From UMGS1668 sp035447605 (GTDB taxonomy: Bacteria > Bacillota > Clostridia > Oscillospirales > Ruminococcaceae), in contig DAOTHJ010000008.1 of NCBI GenBank assembly GCA_035447605.1, forward strand, positions 9,567 through 73,566: a DNA stretch of 64,000 bases, in the 5' to 3' direction. Below the pieces are notes generated by a model. The model worked only from the letters and a program-made list of their open reading frames with translations. It had not been told where the DNA came from and did not search any database. Within the stretch, counting starts at the first letter, position 1, and each line of letters starts with the position of its first letter. The translations under genes and the position numbers were made by a program. Shown here piece after piece: positions 31,230-39,673 of this stretch.

Positions 31230-32381
31230 TTGAAAAAAGCGGGACGTTTTGCGGCGCTGCTGGCCGCCATGATCATGTTTACGGGGTGCCTCTCCGGGCA
31301 AAATCCGGAGGGCGACGTGCAACCGGAGGCATCGGAGCCGGTTTCGTCGGCGCCGCAGTCCTCCGCGCCGGAGGAAGCGGAGAGCGCCCGGGAGCCGAGC
31401 GACATGACCGTTGCGGAGATGCGCGAATCCGAGGTGGAGTCGTACCTGCCGGGGCTTGAGCCGGAGATGGAGACGGAGGGCGTCCTCTGGTACACTTCCA
31501 ATCAGAAGGTCTTTTTCCGGGATATCGCCCTTGATAGCGGCGACACCCGAAACCTGACCGGGATCCTCACCACGGATGAAAACTGGGATCGTTCCCTCAG
31601 CGTCACCATAGCGAACAGCAGCCCGGAGGGATATGTCTACCTACCTTATCTGGAGGTGCGGACGGACGGGCTGGATTATATCCGGAATGAAGAAGGCCTC
31701 CTCACGGTACCGGAGGTGTGGCAGATCGAATGGCTCGATCAGCAATATTTCTATATTTCATCATCGGCGAACATTGGAATTTTTGACAGCGATACCGGAG
31801 AATTGGTCTCGGCGAGCCGCGACGCGTGGGAGATTTACTCTCAGGCGACGGGGCTGGACCGCTCCTATTTACAGCCGGTCAACGAGGTTTATACCGCGAA
31901 CGGCAAGGCCTATTACACCGGCTTCCGCAGCCCGGAACTGCTCAATATGAACGGAAGCCTCTTTGAGCTCGGCCTTTCCGGGGAACGGCTTCTGACGGAC
32001 GACGCTATGAGCGTGGTCGGCACGGCCGAAAATGCGGTGGTGTTTCTCCGCACAATTCCGGGGAAGGACGATCAGACTCCCTCCGCCGACGGTCTTTGTT
32101 TTTATGATTTAAAGACCGATGAGGTCGTCGACATCTTCACAGACGTGTACTATGAACTGGACGAGGAATATAACACCGTCGGCGGGCAGGTGCTCGGAAA
32201 CGAGTGGGCCGGCAAGCAGTGGAACTACGATCATCCGGGTTTTGTCATGGAGGACGGCGCCGTGCTGTTTTACCTGTCGCGCATCGCGGACGGCGAAGTC
32301 GACCGGTATCAATACGATCTTTCCGCCCGAACACTCCAAAATCTGGGCGTGATCGCACAGGCGCCGGAAAACGCGCAGTAA
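31230..32381 (+). CDS. Lipoprotein of unknown function
   Basis: TTG 31230 is chosen as start: GGGAGG lies 9 bp upstream and the product then begins with a lipoprotein signal (LKKAGRFAALLAAMIMFTGC), with Cys about residue 20 as the lipid anchor. Longer ATG-initiated versions at 31152 and 31164 add hydrophilic residues ahead of the signal, which would be unusual. The remaining 360 residues begin with a Ser/Glu/Pro-rich linker and continue as beta-rich repeats with FFRDIALDSGDTRNLTG, GLCFYDLKTDEVVDIF and similar strands, consistent with a small propeller fold of the DUF5050/TolB-like type. It is exported and membrane-tethered. Family uncertain. Confidence 0.75.
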   Translation: MKKAGRFAALLAAMIMFTGCLSGQNPEGDVQPEASEPVSSAPQSSAPEEAESAREPSDMTVAEMRESEVESYLPGLEPEMETEGVLWYTSNQKVFFRDIALDSGDTRNLTGILTTDENWDRSLSVTIANSSPEGYVYLPYLEVRTDGLDYIRNEEGLLTVPEVWQIEWLDQQYFYISSSANIGIFDSDTGELVSASRDAWEIYSQATGLDRSYLQPVNEVYTANGKAYYTGFRSPELLNMNGSLFELGLSGERLLTDDAMSVVGTAENAVVFLRTIPGKDDQTPSADGLCFYDLKTDEVVDIFTDVYYELDEEYNTVGGQVLGNEWAGKQWNYDHPGFVMEDGAVLFYLSRIADGEVDRYQYDLSARTLQNLGVIAQAPENAQ

Positions 32382-32509
32382 GGTTTGAAACAGGTTCCGC
32401 AGGCGGTGCTGCGGATAGGAGGAATGCCCCCGTGCCGGCCTCCCTTATTGGGGAAGATCGGTTCGGGGGCATATTATGATGCCGGTATCGGAATCTTTGC
32501 GGCCGCGCC

Positions 32510-32543
32510 GCAGGAAACACGAACTTGGTTTCCTGCTTTTTTT
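32510..32543 (+). terminator. Terminator after the lipoprotein gene
   Basis: Arms GCAGGAAAC / GTTTCCTGC (32510-32518, 32528-32536) followed by TTTTTTT. Confidence 0.7.
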
Positions 32544-32606
32544 GCGCTGGAGGTTCCGAAGATCGGCCTATGAATCATTTTCCGCCTGCATCCGACGGCA
32601 AAATTC

Positions 32607-33332
32607 TTATTTCAGCAGAGGACATTTGCAGCGGGAACAGACATCCTGATGGATGTCGCAGAGGGTTCCGCAGGCGCTGCAAAAAATGATGCTGTCCCGT
32701 GATTTGTCGTATTTTTCGTAGGAATTGAGTCCGGCGTGATGCCGCACACGGTCGCCGACCTGATAATAATTATAAATGGTGGCGTTGTCTTCGTTTACGA
32801 TCCGATGCGTTTTTCCGCGCTCGTCGCGGATGATGACCGCGTATTCCGTATAATATTCGACGTAATAATCGTCGTCGTCGCTGCCGGTGTTCCGGTGACG
32901 GGTCTTTTTCTTGACGGTTTTATCCGCAACGACGCCGTCCCAGGTGCGGCTGCGTTTTCTGCCGAGGATGGTGAACAGCGCAATGATGAGGAACATTCCG
33001 CCGACGCCGAGGCCGATGAACAGCGCTTCGGGGTTTTCCATCCCGTCGACGCCCGACTCTCCGGCAATGAAGAAGCCGACGACGGCAACTACCGCAAGAA
33101 TCACCGCGAAAATGACCGACCAGCGGTTGGTGTTCTTGATGTACTTGGCAAAGGCAGGGTCACGGATGCGGTTCGAATAACCGACGAGGCTGCCGGATGC
33201 TCCCTGAGGAACAGACGGTGCCGCCGGCGCCGCGGTCTGGGCTGCGGCAGGCGCGGCGGAAATTTCTGCGCCGCAGGATGTGCAGAATCTGGCGTTGTCG
33301 GGCAGAATCGCCCCGCAATTTCTGCAGAACAT
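32607..33332 (-). CDS. Zinc-ribbon membrane protein, two ribbons
   Basis: A 241-residue protein starting MFCRNCGAILPDNARFCTSC, a zinc ribbon (CxxC…CxxC). After an Ala/Pro-rich linker, two membrane helices span about residues 75-95 and 105-125. A middle acidic/charged stretch (GSDDDDYYVEYYTEYAVIIRD) precedes a C-terminal second ribbon FCSACGTLCDIHQDVCSRC. The start has AGGAGGG 7 bp upstream. The middle domain resembles single-strand-rich DUF3592-like folds. Similar zinc ribbons occur in three other proteins of the 38-45 kb cluster. The role is unknown. Confidence 0.8.
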   Translation of the reverse strand: MFCRNCGAILPDNARFCTSCGAEISAAPAAAQTAAPAAPSVPQGASGSLVGYSNRIRDPAFAKYIKNTNRWSVIFAVILAVVAVVGFFIAGESGVDGMENPEALFIGLGVGGMFLIIALFTILGRKRSRTWDGVVADKTVKKKTRHRNTGSDDDDYYVEYYTEYAVIIRDERGKTHRIVNEDNATIYNYYQVGDRVRHHAGLNSYEKYDKSRDSIIFCSACGTLCDIHQDVCSRCKCPLLK

Positions 33333-33418
33333 AAGGGATCCCTCCTACTCAAGAATAAAATATGAAAAACCGCTTGCCGCCGGTATCGGATCCGGCAGCG
33401 CAAAGCAATCTTACAAAA

Positions 33419-33955
33419 TCACTCGGGCTCCATATGCCAGCCGGAGATGGATGCCTCGATGCCGGTTTCGTGCTTCAGCTTCTGTTTCACTTCCATGACG
33501 GTCTTTAGGTCCGGGATGCCGTGCAGCAGCTCGATCCGAGCGGCTTTATCCCCGTCGCCGAAGCAGAGGTACATCCGTTCCCGATCGATCCTGATCGAGC
33601 GGAGCCGCACGCCCTGCACGCCGTCGCAGCCCCATTTGTAGATTCGGCTCCCGATCAGGACGCCGAAGGTGGATACCACGGTCTCCTCCGGCGTTGTCTG
33701 TTCGCAGCCGCCCGGGAGGGAGATCACCGCAGAGGGCACGGCAAGGATGCAGTTATTGCGGATCAGGTCCGCGTCGTGCAGCCGGCGCATCTGCAGAATC
33801 AGCAGGACGAGCAGAACCGTGCTCATAGTCCCGAAGACAACCGCTGCCTCCGCGGCACGCTGAAAGAGAAACCAGCCCGAAAGCAGCAGGCCGGCGGCCA
33901 ACAGTGCGGCCAGCAGATTCCGCCGTTTTCCGATCGCCTCCATGGATGGGTTCAC
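33419..33955 (-). CDS. Membrane protein of unknown function
   Basis: A 178-residue protein with two adjacent hydrophobic helices (about residues 15-30 and 38-56) and a cytoplasm-side domain of about 115 residues with the strand-like patterns TVVSTFGVLIGSRIYKWGC and GVQGVRLRSIRIDRERMYLC. AGGAGGTG lies 6 bp before ATG. It is upstream of the zinc-ribbon gene on the same strand with 86 bp between them, so the pair is probably one operon. The layout of membrane helices plus a PH-like domain suggests a bacterial PH-domain-type protein, but no motif decides. Confidence 0.65.
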   Translation of the reverse strand: MNPSMEAIGKRRNLLAALLAAGLLLSGWFLFQRAAEAAVVFGTMSTVLLVLLILQMRRLHDADLIRNNCILAVPSAVISLPGGCEQTTPEETVVSTFGVLIGSRIYKWGCDGVQGVRLRSIRIDRERMYLCFGDGDKAARIELLHGIPDLKTVMEVKQKLKHETGIEASISGWHMEPE

Positions 33956-34259
33956 CTCCTTTTTTTCTTAGTTTAAAGAAAAAAGAAGAAAAAGGCATCG
34001 TCCAAAAGGAGGATATCGAGAAAAACACCTCCTACAAAAGTAGGAAAAGGCCGTTTTGGGGGCTTGGGGCGGGATTGCCGGCCTGATTTCCCGCTCCGCC
34101 GCGGAGAAGGTGGAATCGACACTCTCACGGAAGAAAACGTACAAAATATAACATATTTTTTAATTTAACAGAAAAAAGCCGTCCGTGCTTCTTGTAAAAC
34201 AGGTGAAAATTTATATATAATGATAAAAGATTTATTGATCAAGGAGCTTTTCCATCATC
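33956..34259. other. Divergent promoter region
   Basis: No gene. Contains a probable promoter for the HD/HD-GYP gene and AT-rich sequence before the leftward membrane-protein gene. Confidence 0.5.
34192..34221 (+). promoter_or_regulatory. Promoter of the HD/HD-GYP gene
   Basis: TTGTAA (34192-34197), an 18-bp spacer and TATAAT (34216-34221), about 38 bp before ATG 34260. Confidence 0.6.
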
Positions 34260-35528
34260 ATGAAGATAGACAAGAAAAAAATCAGTCTGTACGATTTGCT
34301 GATCTGCCTGACGAACGCCGGGGACCTGATCAGCCACGAGGTGGCGGATCACCACAAACAGGTGGCCTATCTGGCTTTTCGGCTCGGGGAACAGATGGAT
34401 CTTTCTCAGGAAGACAAGAAAAATCTGATGCTCGCGGGACTTTTGCACGACATCGGCGCATTTTCTCTGGAGGAAAGGCTCTCCATGATCGAGAATGAGC
34501 CGCCGTCGCCGCATGACCACGCCTTTCGGGGAGCGCGTCTTCTGGAAGAATTTCCTCCGCTTGCCGGCGCCGCCGAGATCATCCGCTACCACCATGTGCC
34601 ATGGGAGGATGGAAAGGGGAAAATATTCTGCGGCGGGGACGTGAGCCCCCTGAGCCATATCCTCCATCTGGCGGATCGGATCGCGGTCTCCATAGAACCG
34701 GATCAGAATGTCATCGACCAAATCGACGGGATCCGGGAAAGGGCCTTGCTGAAAAAGGGCTCCATCTTTATGCCGGAGGCGGTCGACGCTTTTCTGGAGA
34801 TCAGCGGAAACGAATATGTCTGGCTCGACGCCGTCTATGAGCCGCTGCTCTATGTCCTTCCGACCGTTGTATCGTTCGATGTGCTTGAGCTTGACATCGA
34901 CGGGATCCTCGATCTGACGAAGATCTTCGCGAGCATCATCGATTTCCGGGATCCGTTTACGCAGAACCATTCCGCCGGCGTCGCGGAGACGGCAAAAAAG
35001 CTGGCGGAGCTGGCTGGCTTTTCGGAGAACGAGTGCAAGATGATGTTCATCTCCGGCAACCTGCACGATCTCGGAAAACTGGCGGTCGACCAGAGGATTC
35101 TGCATAAACCGGGCAGCTTGAATACGGAAGAACGAAACGTCATGCGAAGCCACAGCTTTTATACCTACCGCTTGCTTCAGACGATCCGGGGCTTTGAGAC
35201 GATCAACAAATGGGCCTCCTTCCATCATGAAAAGCTGAACGGGAAGGGGTATCCCTTCCATCTGCACAGCGAGAGCATCCCGCTGGGTTCCCGGATCATG
35301 GCGGTGGCGGATATCTTTACGGCCGTCACCGAGGACCGCCCCTACCGGAAAGCGCTGTCGCTTGAAAAGGCCTCCGCCATACTGAGTGCCATGGTGAAGG
35401 ACGGTTCGCTTTGCTCTTATGTGGTCTCGCTGCTTCTCGAAAATATTGAGATGGTGGACGAGGCCCGCAGGGACGCACAGCAGAAGGCGAAGCTCAAATA
35501 CCATTATGTGATGAAGCCGGTTCAGTAA
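34260..35528 (+). CDS. Tandem HD / HD-GYP phosphohydrolase
   Basis: A 422-residue protein with two HD-type domains. The first has LLHDIGAF (residues about 62-69), HAFRGARLLE and IIRYHHVPWEDGKG, an HD-domain with metal ligands but no full GYP loop. The second has NLHDLGKL near 265, EERNVMRSHSFYTYRLLQTI and the HHEKLNGKGYP HD-GYP motif near 320, with PLGSRIMAVADIFTAVTEDR following. HD-GYP enzymes hydrolyse cyclic-di-GMP. The first domain may be a catalytically altered or regulatory copy. The protein lacks an obvious signal peptide or receiver domain, so its input is unknown. It probably controls adhesion or sporulation-linked behaviour in this organism. Confidence 0.88.
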   Translation: MKIDKKKISLYDLLICLTNAGDLISHEVADHHKQVAYLAFRLGEQMDLSQEDKKNLMLAGLLHDIGAFSLEERLSMIENEPPSPHDHAFRGARLLEEFPPLAGAAEIIRYHHVPWEDGKGKIFCGGDVSPLSHILHLADRIAVSIEPDQNVIDQIDGIRERALLKKGSIFMPEAVDAFLEISGNEYVWLDAVYEPLLYVLPTVVSFDVLELDIDGILDLTKIFASIIDFRDPFTQNHSAGVAETAKKLAELAGFSENECKMMFISGNLHDLGKLAVDQRILHKPGSLNTEERNVMRSHSFYTYRLLQTIRGFETINKWASFHHEKLNGKGYPFHLHSESIPLGSRIMAVADIFTAVTEDRPYRKALSLEKASAILSAMVKDGSLCSYVVSLLLENIEMVDEARRDAQQKAKLKYHYVMKPVQ

Positions 35529-35749
35529 CTGCTGTGCCGGCACAACATCCGCCGACTCAAAAAACGGCCAAAAAAATCCGCCCCAAAAATCCGCGAGAAG
35601 GGAAATCCTTTCTGCTTAAAGCGGCGCATTTCCGTCATACATAAATCTCCGGTCTGCGGCGCAAAATAAGCGTGCGGGACGATCTGGAAAAGGAACAGGT
35701 ACTTTGTTCCTTTCGGGAATCAAGAACCGTATGAATGGAGGAAAAAAGG

Positions 35750-36817
35750 ATGAAGAAACTATCGGCCCTGTTGGTGGTCTGCGTGTTTCTGACGGCCTTT
35801 ACGGGCTGCTGGGGAAAAGGAAATCCGACCCCGGATACGTCTTCGTCGCTCCCGGAGAGTTCTTCGGGGACGGAAGGGAGCGCGACGGTCGGCGATTACT
35901 TCCCGATCGAGAACGATACCCGCTATACCTATCAGGGAGCGGGCAACGAATATGCCTCATATACCGTCTATAACGACTATACCTCTGCGACTCAGGTTCA
36001 GCAGAGGATCGACAACGGCGGCACGGTCGTCGCCAAGGTGCTCTCCGTCTCCGGCGGAAAGCTCCTTCAGACCTTTTCGCGCGGGGAGACCTATCACCGG
36101 CAGAATTATCTGAATCAGACGGAGGAGGGAGAAATTCTGCTGATGGAGCCGATCGTCGTGGGCACCTCCTGGACGCTGGAGGATGGGAGCACCCGCTCGA
36201 TCACAAGCGTTTCGGCGGCGGTCTCCACGCCCTCCGGGGATTATGAGGCGGTCGTCGAGGTCACCACGGAAGGAACAAACAACGCCTCCCGGCAGTATTA
36301 TGCCAAGGGCATGGGGCTCGTCAAGGTCGTCTATCCTCTCGGGGATACCGAGGTCTCTTCCACCTTGAGCGCGGTCGATAAAAATGTGCCGCTGATGCAG
36401 ACCGTCCGGCTCTTTTATCCCGACGCGGATGGACAGAAGATCGTCTACGAGGACCGGGGAGTGGAATTCCATACGAACGACGAAACTGGAATCGTTCTCG
36501 CAGCGGCTTACAAGGATGCCCCGGCCGGAACGACGGCGGTTCTTCTCGGGAATACGATAATCAACAGCGTCTCGCTCGGCGATGACGGGAAGGCGACGGT
36601 CGATCTCAGTCAGGCGTTTCTGACGGAGATCGAGGCTGCGCCGGGGAACGAAGAGATCATCCTTCAAAGCATCGCGGATACATTTGGGTATTATTTCGGA
36701 ACGGATCAGGTGATCTTGACGGTGGAGAGGCAGCCCTATGATTCCGGAACGACCACGCTCGATGAGGGTGAGACGCTGAAAACGGATTTTGAGAATGCCG
36801 TTTCCATTTCCGCATGA
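35750..36817 (+). CDS. GerMN-domain lipoprotein
   Basis: ATG 35750 is chosen: GGAGG lies 9 bp upstream and the signal (MKKLSALLVVCVFLTAFTGC) then has the lipobox at Cys 20; the in-frame start at 35735 is inferior. After a Ser/Thr-rich linker, a beta-rich middle domain (about residues 50-210) is followed by a GerMN domain near 220-335, with MQTVRLFYPDADGQKIVYED, VLLGNTIINSVSLGDDGKAT and ILQSIADTFGYYFGTDQVIL. GerMN domains are found in sporulation/germination lipoproteins and probably bind peptidoglycan or act in spore assembly. The protein supports a spore-forming host. A terminator follows near 36944. Confidence 0.85.
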   Translation: MKKLSALLVVCVFLTAFTGCWGKGNPTPDTSSSLPESSSGTEGSATVGDYFPIENDTRYTYQGAGNEYASYTVYNDYTSATQVQQRIDNGGTVVAKVLSVSGGKLLQTFSRGETYHRQNYLNQTEEGEILLMEPIVVGTSWTLEDGSTRSITSVSAAVSTPSGDYEAVVEVTTEGTNNASRQYYAKGMGLVKVVYPLGDTEVSSTLSAVDKNVPLMQTVRLFYPDADGQKIVYEDRGVEFHTNDETGIVLAAAYKDAPAGTTAVLLGNTIINSVSLGDDGKATVDLSQAFLTEIEAAPGNEEIILQSIADTFGYYFGTDQVILTVERQPYDSGTTTLDEGETLKTDFENAVSISA

Positions 36818-37311
36818 GCGTAAGTTTTTAGCCCGCGCGAAACCGGGAACCGGCGCCCTGCCAAGGCGGGAGAAAATACGATGGAAGCTCCCTTTTATGC
36901 CGGATTCCTCTTGAGCATGCGTCTTACTGAGAAGTTTTATAGTAAAATCCGTCGGTTTTGTGCCGGCGGATTTTTTGACCGTGTTTTTCTGCAGAGCCCC
37001 GGAGCGTGCCCACAGGAAAAGCCAGTGCCTGCCCGGAAAGCAAGGCACAGGGCGGCCCAATCGTTCTCCGGCGCCTGCCTCCGTATACGTCCGAAAATCG
37101 GAGGGCGAGGGGACTCTTTTTCCGCGGAGTCGTTCTTTTTTCTGCCGGAAATCTCTGCTGCGCATACATAATTCCGCCTCTGCTGGCCAGAATAGGAAGG
37201 AAAAGAAACCATTCTCTTCAAATTCGGCCGCCGCTTTGCCGGAAAAGAGCGGAAGGCGCGGGATCCCGGAGGCCGGAAGGGAGGAGGGGAAGACGCGCGG
37301 AAAGGAGCGCC
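36818..37311. other. Intergenic region with a terminator
   Basis: Contains the terminator at 36944-36976 and the leader of the CotF-family gene. Open frames that extend across this region lack an RBS and conserved-looking sequence, so I see no other gene. Confidence 0.5.
36944..36976 (+). terminator. Terminator after the GerMN gene
   Basis: Arms AAAATCCGTCGG / CCGGCGGATTTT with a short loop and a following T run (36970-36975). Confidence 0.7.
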
Positions 37312-37818
37312 ATGCAGGCACAGTTACAGTTAAGTCAAAAGGAGCGGATGCTGCTCGGAGACGATAAAAAACAGGAGGATCTCTGCGTCGCCAAATATAA
37401 AAATTACGCGGGGCAGGCAGAAGATCCCCTGCTGAAAAAGCTCTTCACCACGCTTTCCTCCGAGGAGCAGCATCATTACGACATGATTGACCAGATGCTT
37501 CAGGGCAAGCAGCCCGATATGGCCGCCCCGAATCAGGCCGAGCAGGGCTATCAGGCGCCGCCCTCCAAACAGCAGGAGGCATCTCAGGCACCGCAGTCGA
37601 GCTATCAGGGCGCGATGGGCAATACCGGGGATAAACTCCTTTGCAGCGATCTGCTGGCAACCGAAAAATTCGTCTCCGGAACCTACGATACGGGGATTTT
37701 TGAGGCGGCCAACCCGACGGTCCGGCAGACGCTCCAGCATATTCAGCAGGACGAACAGCGCCACGGCGAACAGCTTTTTAATTATATGAACAGCCACGGC
37801 ATGTACGAAGTTCAGTAA
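37312..37818 (+). CDS. CotF-family spore coat protein
   Basis: ATG 37312 (MQAQLQLSQKERMLLGDDKK) behind AAAGGAG is chosen; a longer frame from 37006 begins in non-coding leader. The 168-residue protein is a ferritin-like helical bundle of the CotF type: an N-terminal helix pair with DLCVAKYKNYAGQAED and LSSEEQHHYDMIDQMLQG, a Gln/Pro/Ala-rich linker (near residues 64-100) and the C-terminal pair SDLLATEKFVSGTYDTGIFE and HIQQDEQRHGEQLFNYM. CotF-family proteins are in the spore coat of Bacillus and Clostridia. It appears transcribed alone; terminator-like hairpins follow. Confidence 0.88.
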   Translation: MQAQLQLSQKERMLLGDDKKQEDLCVAKYKNYAGQAEDPLLKKLFTTLSSEEQHHYDMIDQMLQGKQPDMAAPNQAEQGYQAPPSKQQEASQAPQSSYQGAMGNTGDKLLCSDLLATEKFVSGTYDTGIFEAANPTVRQTLQHIQQDEQRHGEQLFNYMNSHGMYEVQ

Positions 37819-37830
37819 GCAATAAAAAAA

Positions 37831-37862
37831 TGGAGGGACGGGATCCGCCTCTCCGTTTTTTA
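37831..37862 (+). terminator. Terminator after the CotF gene
   Basis: GGAG-rich inverted repeat with imperfect pairing (arms around TGGAGG and CCTCTCC) followed by TTTTTT. Confidence 0.5.
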
Positions 37863-37962
37863 TATGCCGCCTTAAAGAAAATAATGGGGCTTCTTTTTGG
37901 GCGGGAACGGCGCCGGTAATGATAAAGAAGGGTTCTGCCGGAAAACGCCGATACATCTTTCA

Positions 37963-38008
37963 TAAAAAATCCCGGAGCGGCAAAATTCTGCCGTTTCGGG
38001 ATTTTTTA
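37963..38008. terminator. Strong bidirectional terminator
   Basis: Arms AAAAAATCCCGGAGCGGCA and TGCCGTTTCGGGATTTTTT with few mismatches. It lies between the rightward CotF gene and the leftward DUF3592 gene, so can end transcription from both. Confidence 0.75.
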
Positions 38009-38024
38009 TGGAGAAAGCAAGTTT

Positions 38025-38447
38025 CTATCTCCCGGTCCGGCGGTTCATGGCGAAGATCAAAAACCCTCCGGCTGCAATCAGAATCAGCTGCCCAAGCCCA
38101 AGCCCGGCATCCTGCTCCATCACGCTGTAATAGGGGAAGAAGGAAAAGTACCGCACCTGAACCACGGAGGTGCCGTCCGCTTTTACATAAACGGCGTCGC
38201 CGATCTCTTTGGAGAATCCGCTGATCTCCTTTCCATCGGGCAGCGTGAAGGTATAGCTGATATTGTAGGTATATCTGTTGGGGATGATATCCGTGCGCTC
38301 TCCGCCTTCGCGGCGGATATCGGTGATCACGCCGGGCGCGGTCTCCCCGAGAAAGCCGAGAAGGACTTCGGAAAGCCCCACCAGAATCAAGGCGACCCCC
38401 AGCAGCGAGATCAGGATACGGGGAACGATTTTGTGCGTTTGTCTCAT
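38025..38447 (-). CDS. DUF3592-like membrane protein, last gene of the zinc-ribbon operon
   Basis: A 140-residue protein with hydrophobic helices at both ends (about residues 11-33 and 116-133) and a middle beta domain with VITDIRREGGERTDIIPNRY and GDAVYVKADGTSVVQVRYFS, the DUF3592 pattern. The middle region would sit outside or inside the membrane depending on topology; DUF3592 function is not known. It is the last gene of the leftward seven-gene run whose first gene starts at 45258. It starts about 83 bp after the stop of the gene before it. Confidence 0.75.
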   Translation of the reverse strand: MRQTHKIVPRILISLLGVALILVGLSEVLLGFLGETAPGVITDIRREGGERTDIIPNRYTYNISYTFTLPDGKEISGFSKEIGDAVYVKADGTSVVQVRYFSFFPYYSVMEQDAGLGLGQLILIAAGGFLIFAMNRRTGR

Positions 38448-38530
38448 GTCAAAACCTTTCCGGGAACCGGCATCCGCGGATAAAAATGAGATCCGGGAGG
38501 GCGGTTTCCGTCTTTAAAGAGCGGCGATGG

Positions 38531-39088
38531 TCACCGGTTCGTTTTTTTCCTTACGAAAGTCTCAATGGCCGGATAGTTTTCTTCCGTGCAAAACAGGGCA
38601 ATGTTCTCCGCAAAGCCGCCGCGCAGCAAAATTGTATACCCCTTCGGATGAAACGACACCTTTCTCACATGGCTCCACGGCAGAAAATCCGACTGCCTTG
38701 CCTGCGCCAGCATTCCCGCGCCCGCGGCGGCGGGTTTTCCGGATAAAAATCCGAAGAGGATCGTCAGCGTGTTGACGACCCGGTTCTTTTTTGCCTGATT
38801 CTCTTGGGTACGGCAGAGCGCGCCACACCCGTCAAGAACGAATTCGGCCTCGTATTTTCCGTGATAGAGCGCCATAACCAGGAGCCATGTAAAAAACAGG
38901 AGCGCGGCAATCAACCCGAGTGCATAGAGCGCATAGACGCTTTTGCCCGATACCATCGCAATCACGAGCACGAGAAGGCCGAACGGAATGCCGATGGCGA
39001 TTCCGAGCTGCTTCAGAATGACCGAATTCCGAAAGATCGGCACTTGGATCCGCCACCGAAGGAGAGGCTGCATTTCAATTTCCGCCAT
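38531..39088 (-). CDS. YcxB-like membrane protein of the zinc-ribbon operon
   Basis: A 185-residue protein with two adjacent membrane helices (about residues 28-47 and 53-71) and a C-terminal domain with WSHVRKVSFHPKGYTILLR and FCTEENYPAIETFVRKKTNR, reminiscent of the YcxB-like C-terminal beta-sheet family. It starts 4 bp after the upstream zinc-ribbon gene's stop, so coupling is likely. No catalytic residues are seen. The function is unknown. Confidence 0.65.
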   Translation of the reverse strand: MAEIEMQPLLRWRIQVPIFRNSVILKQLGIAIGIPFGLLVLVIAMVSGKSVYALYALGLIAALLFFTWLLVMALYHGKYEAEFVLDGCGALCRTQENQAKKNRVVNTLTILFGFLSGKPAAAGAGMLAQARQSDFLPWSHVRKVSFHPKGYTILLRGGFAENIALFCTEENYPAIETFVRKKTNR

Positions 39089-39092
39089 ATTT

Positions 39093-39524
39093 TTAATAAT
39101 ACCACGAGCTGGAAGAATAATAGCTGTCGTTCATCAGATTGCTCATGGCGCCGATAAAGATTCCGCCGAAGATGATCCAGATGACCACGGAGACGGCAAA
39201 CAGGATCAGCACGGCCCGCGCATAGTTTTTCTTATTCAGATTGACCGCGCTCCCGAAGGCCCACATAAAAAGCAGAACGATGTTCAGAATAGGGACGCAC
39301 ATCAGCAGGTACATGCCGAGGTACTGTCCGACCGAAAGAGGGGGATTCGCCTGCTGCGCGGCATAGGAAACAGGCTGCTGAGGGACGTATGCCGGGGCGG
39401 CAGGCCTCACCGGAGGCTGTTCCGGGGCGGCGTAGGAGGGTTGGGCGGAGCCGGTCGTCGCGCCGCAGACGGGGCAAAACTTGGCTTCATCAGGGATCTT
39501 GTTTCCGCAATTTTCACAAAACAT
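39093..39524 (-). CDS. Zinc-ribbon membrane protein of the operon
   Basis: The start at ATG 39524 (MFCENCGNKIPDEAKFCPVC) is chosen, with GGGAGAG 6 bp upstream; the longer frame begins in unrelated sequence. The 143-residue product has a zinc ribbon (residues 3-20), a Pro/Ala/Gln-rich linker (about 25-62) and two C-terminal membrane helices (about 66-88 and 100-123) ending in a Ser/Tyr-rich tail. This ribbon-linker-two-helix shape is common in clostridia and its role is unknown; the ribbon probably faces the cytoplasm. It is in the middle of the leftward operon. Confidence 0.8.
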   Translation of the reverse strand: MFCENCGNKIPDEAKFCPVCGATTGSAQPSYAAPEQPPVRPAAPAYVPQQPVSYAAQQANPPLSVGQYLGMYLLMCVPILNIVLLFMWAFGSAVNLNKKNYARAVLILFAVSVVIWIIFGGIFIGAMSNLMNDSYYSSSSWYY

Positions 39525-39673
39525 GACACTCTCTCCCATCACAAGAAATTTTTCATTTACAAACACGCCATATTCGGCGGATTCGCCTTTCATTCCTGAT
39601 TTCGGGCCCGCCAATTTTTCTTTCGGGCACAAAAATCGGGATTCCCGGTCCGGATTTGGCCGGGCATAAAACC

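Noticed and set aside
37006..37311. N-terminal extension of the CotF gene
   Set aside because: The extension is leader DNA with no RBS; the CotF family pattern begins at 37312.
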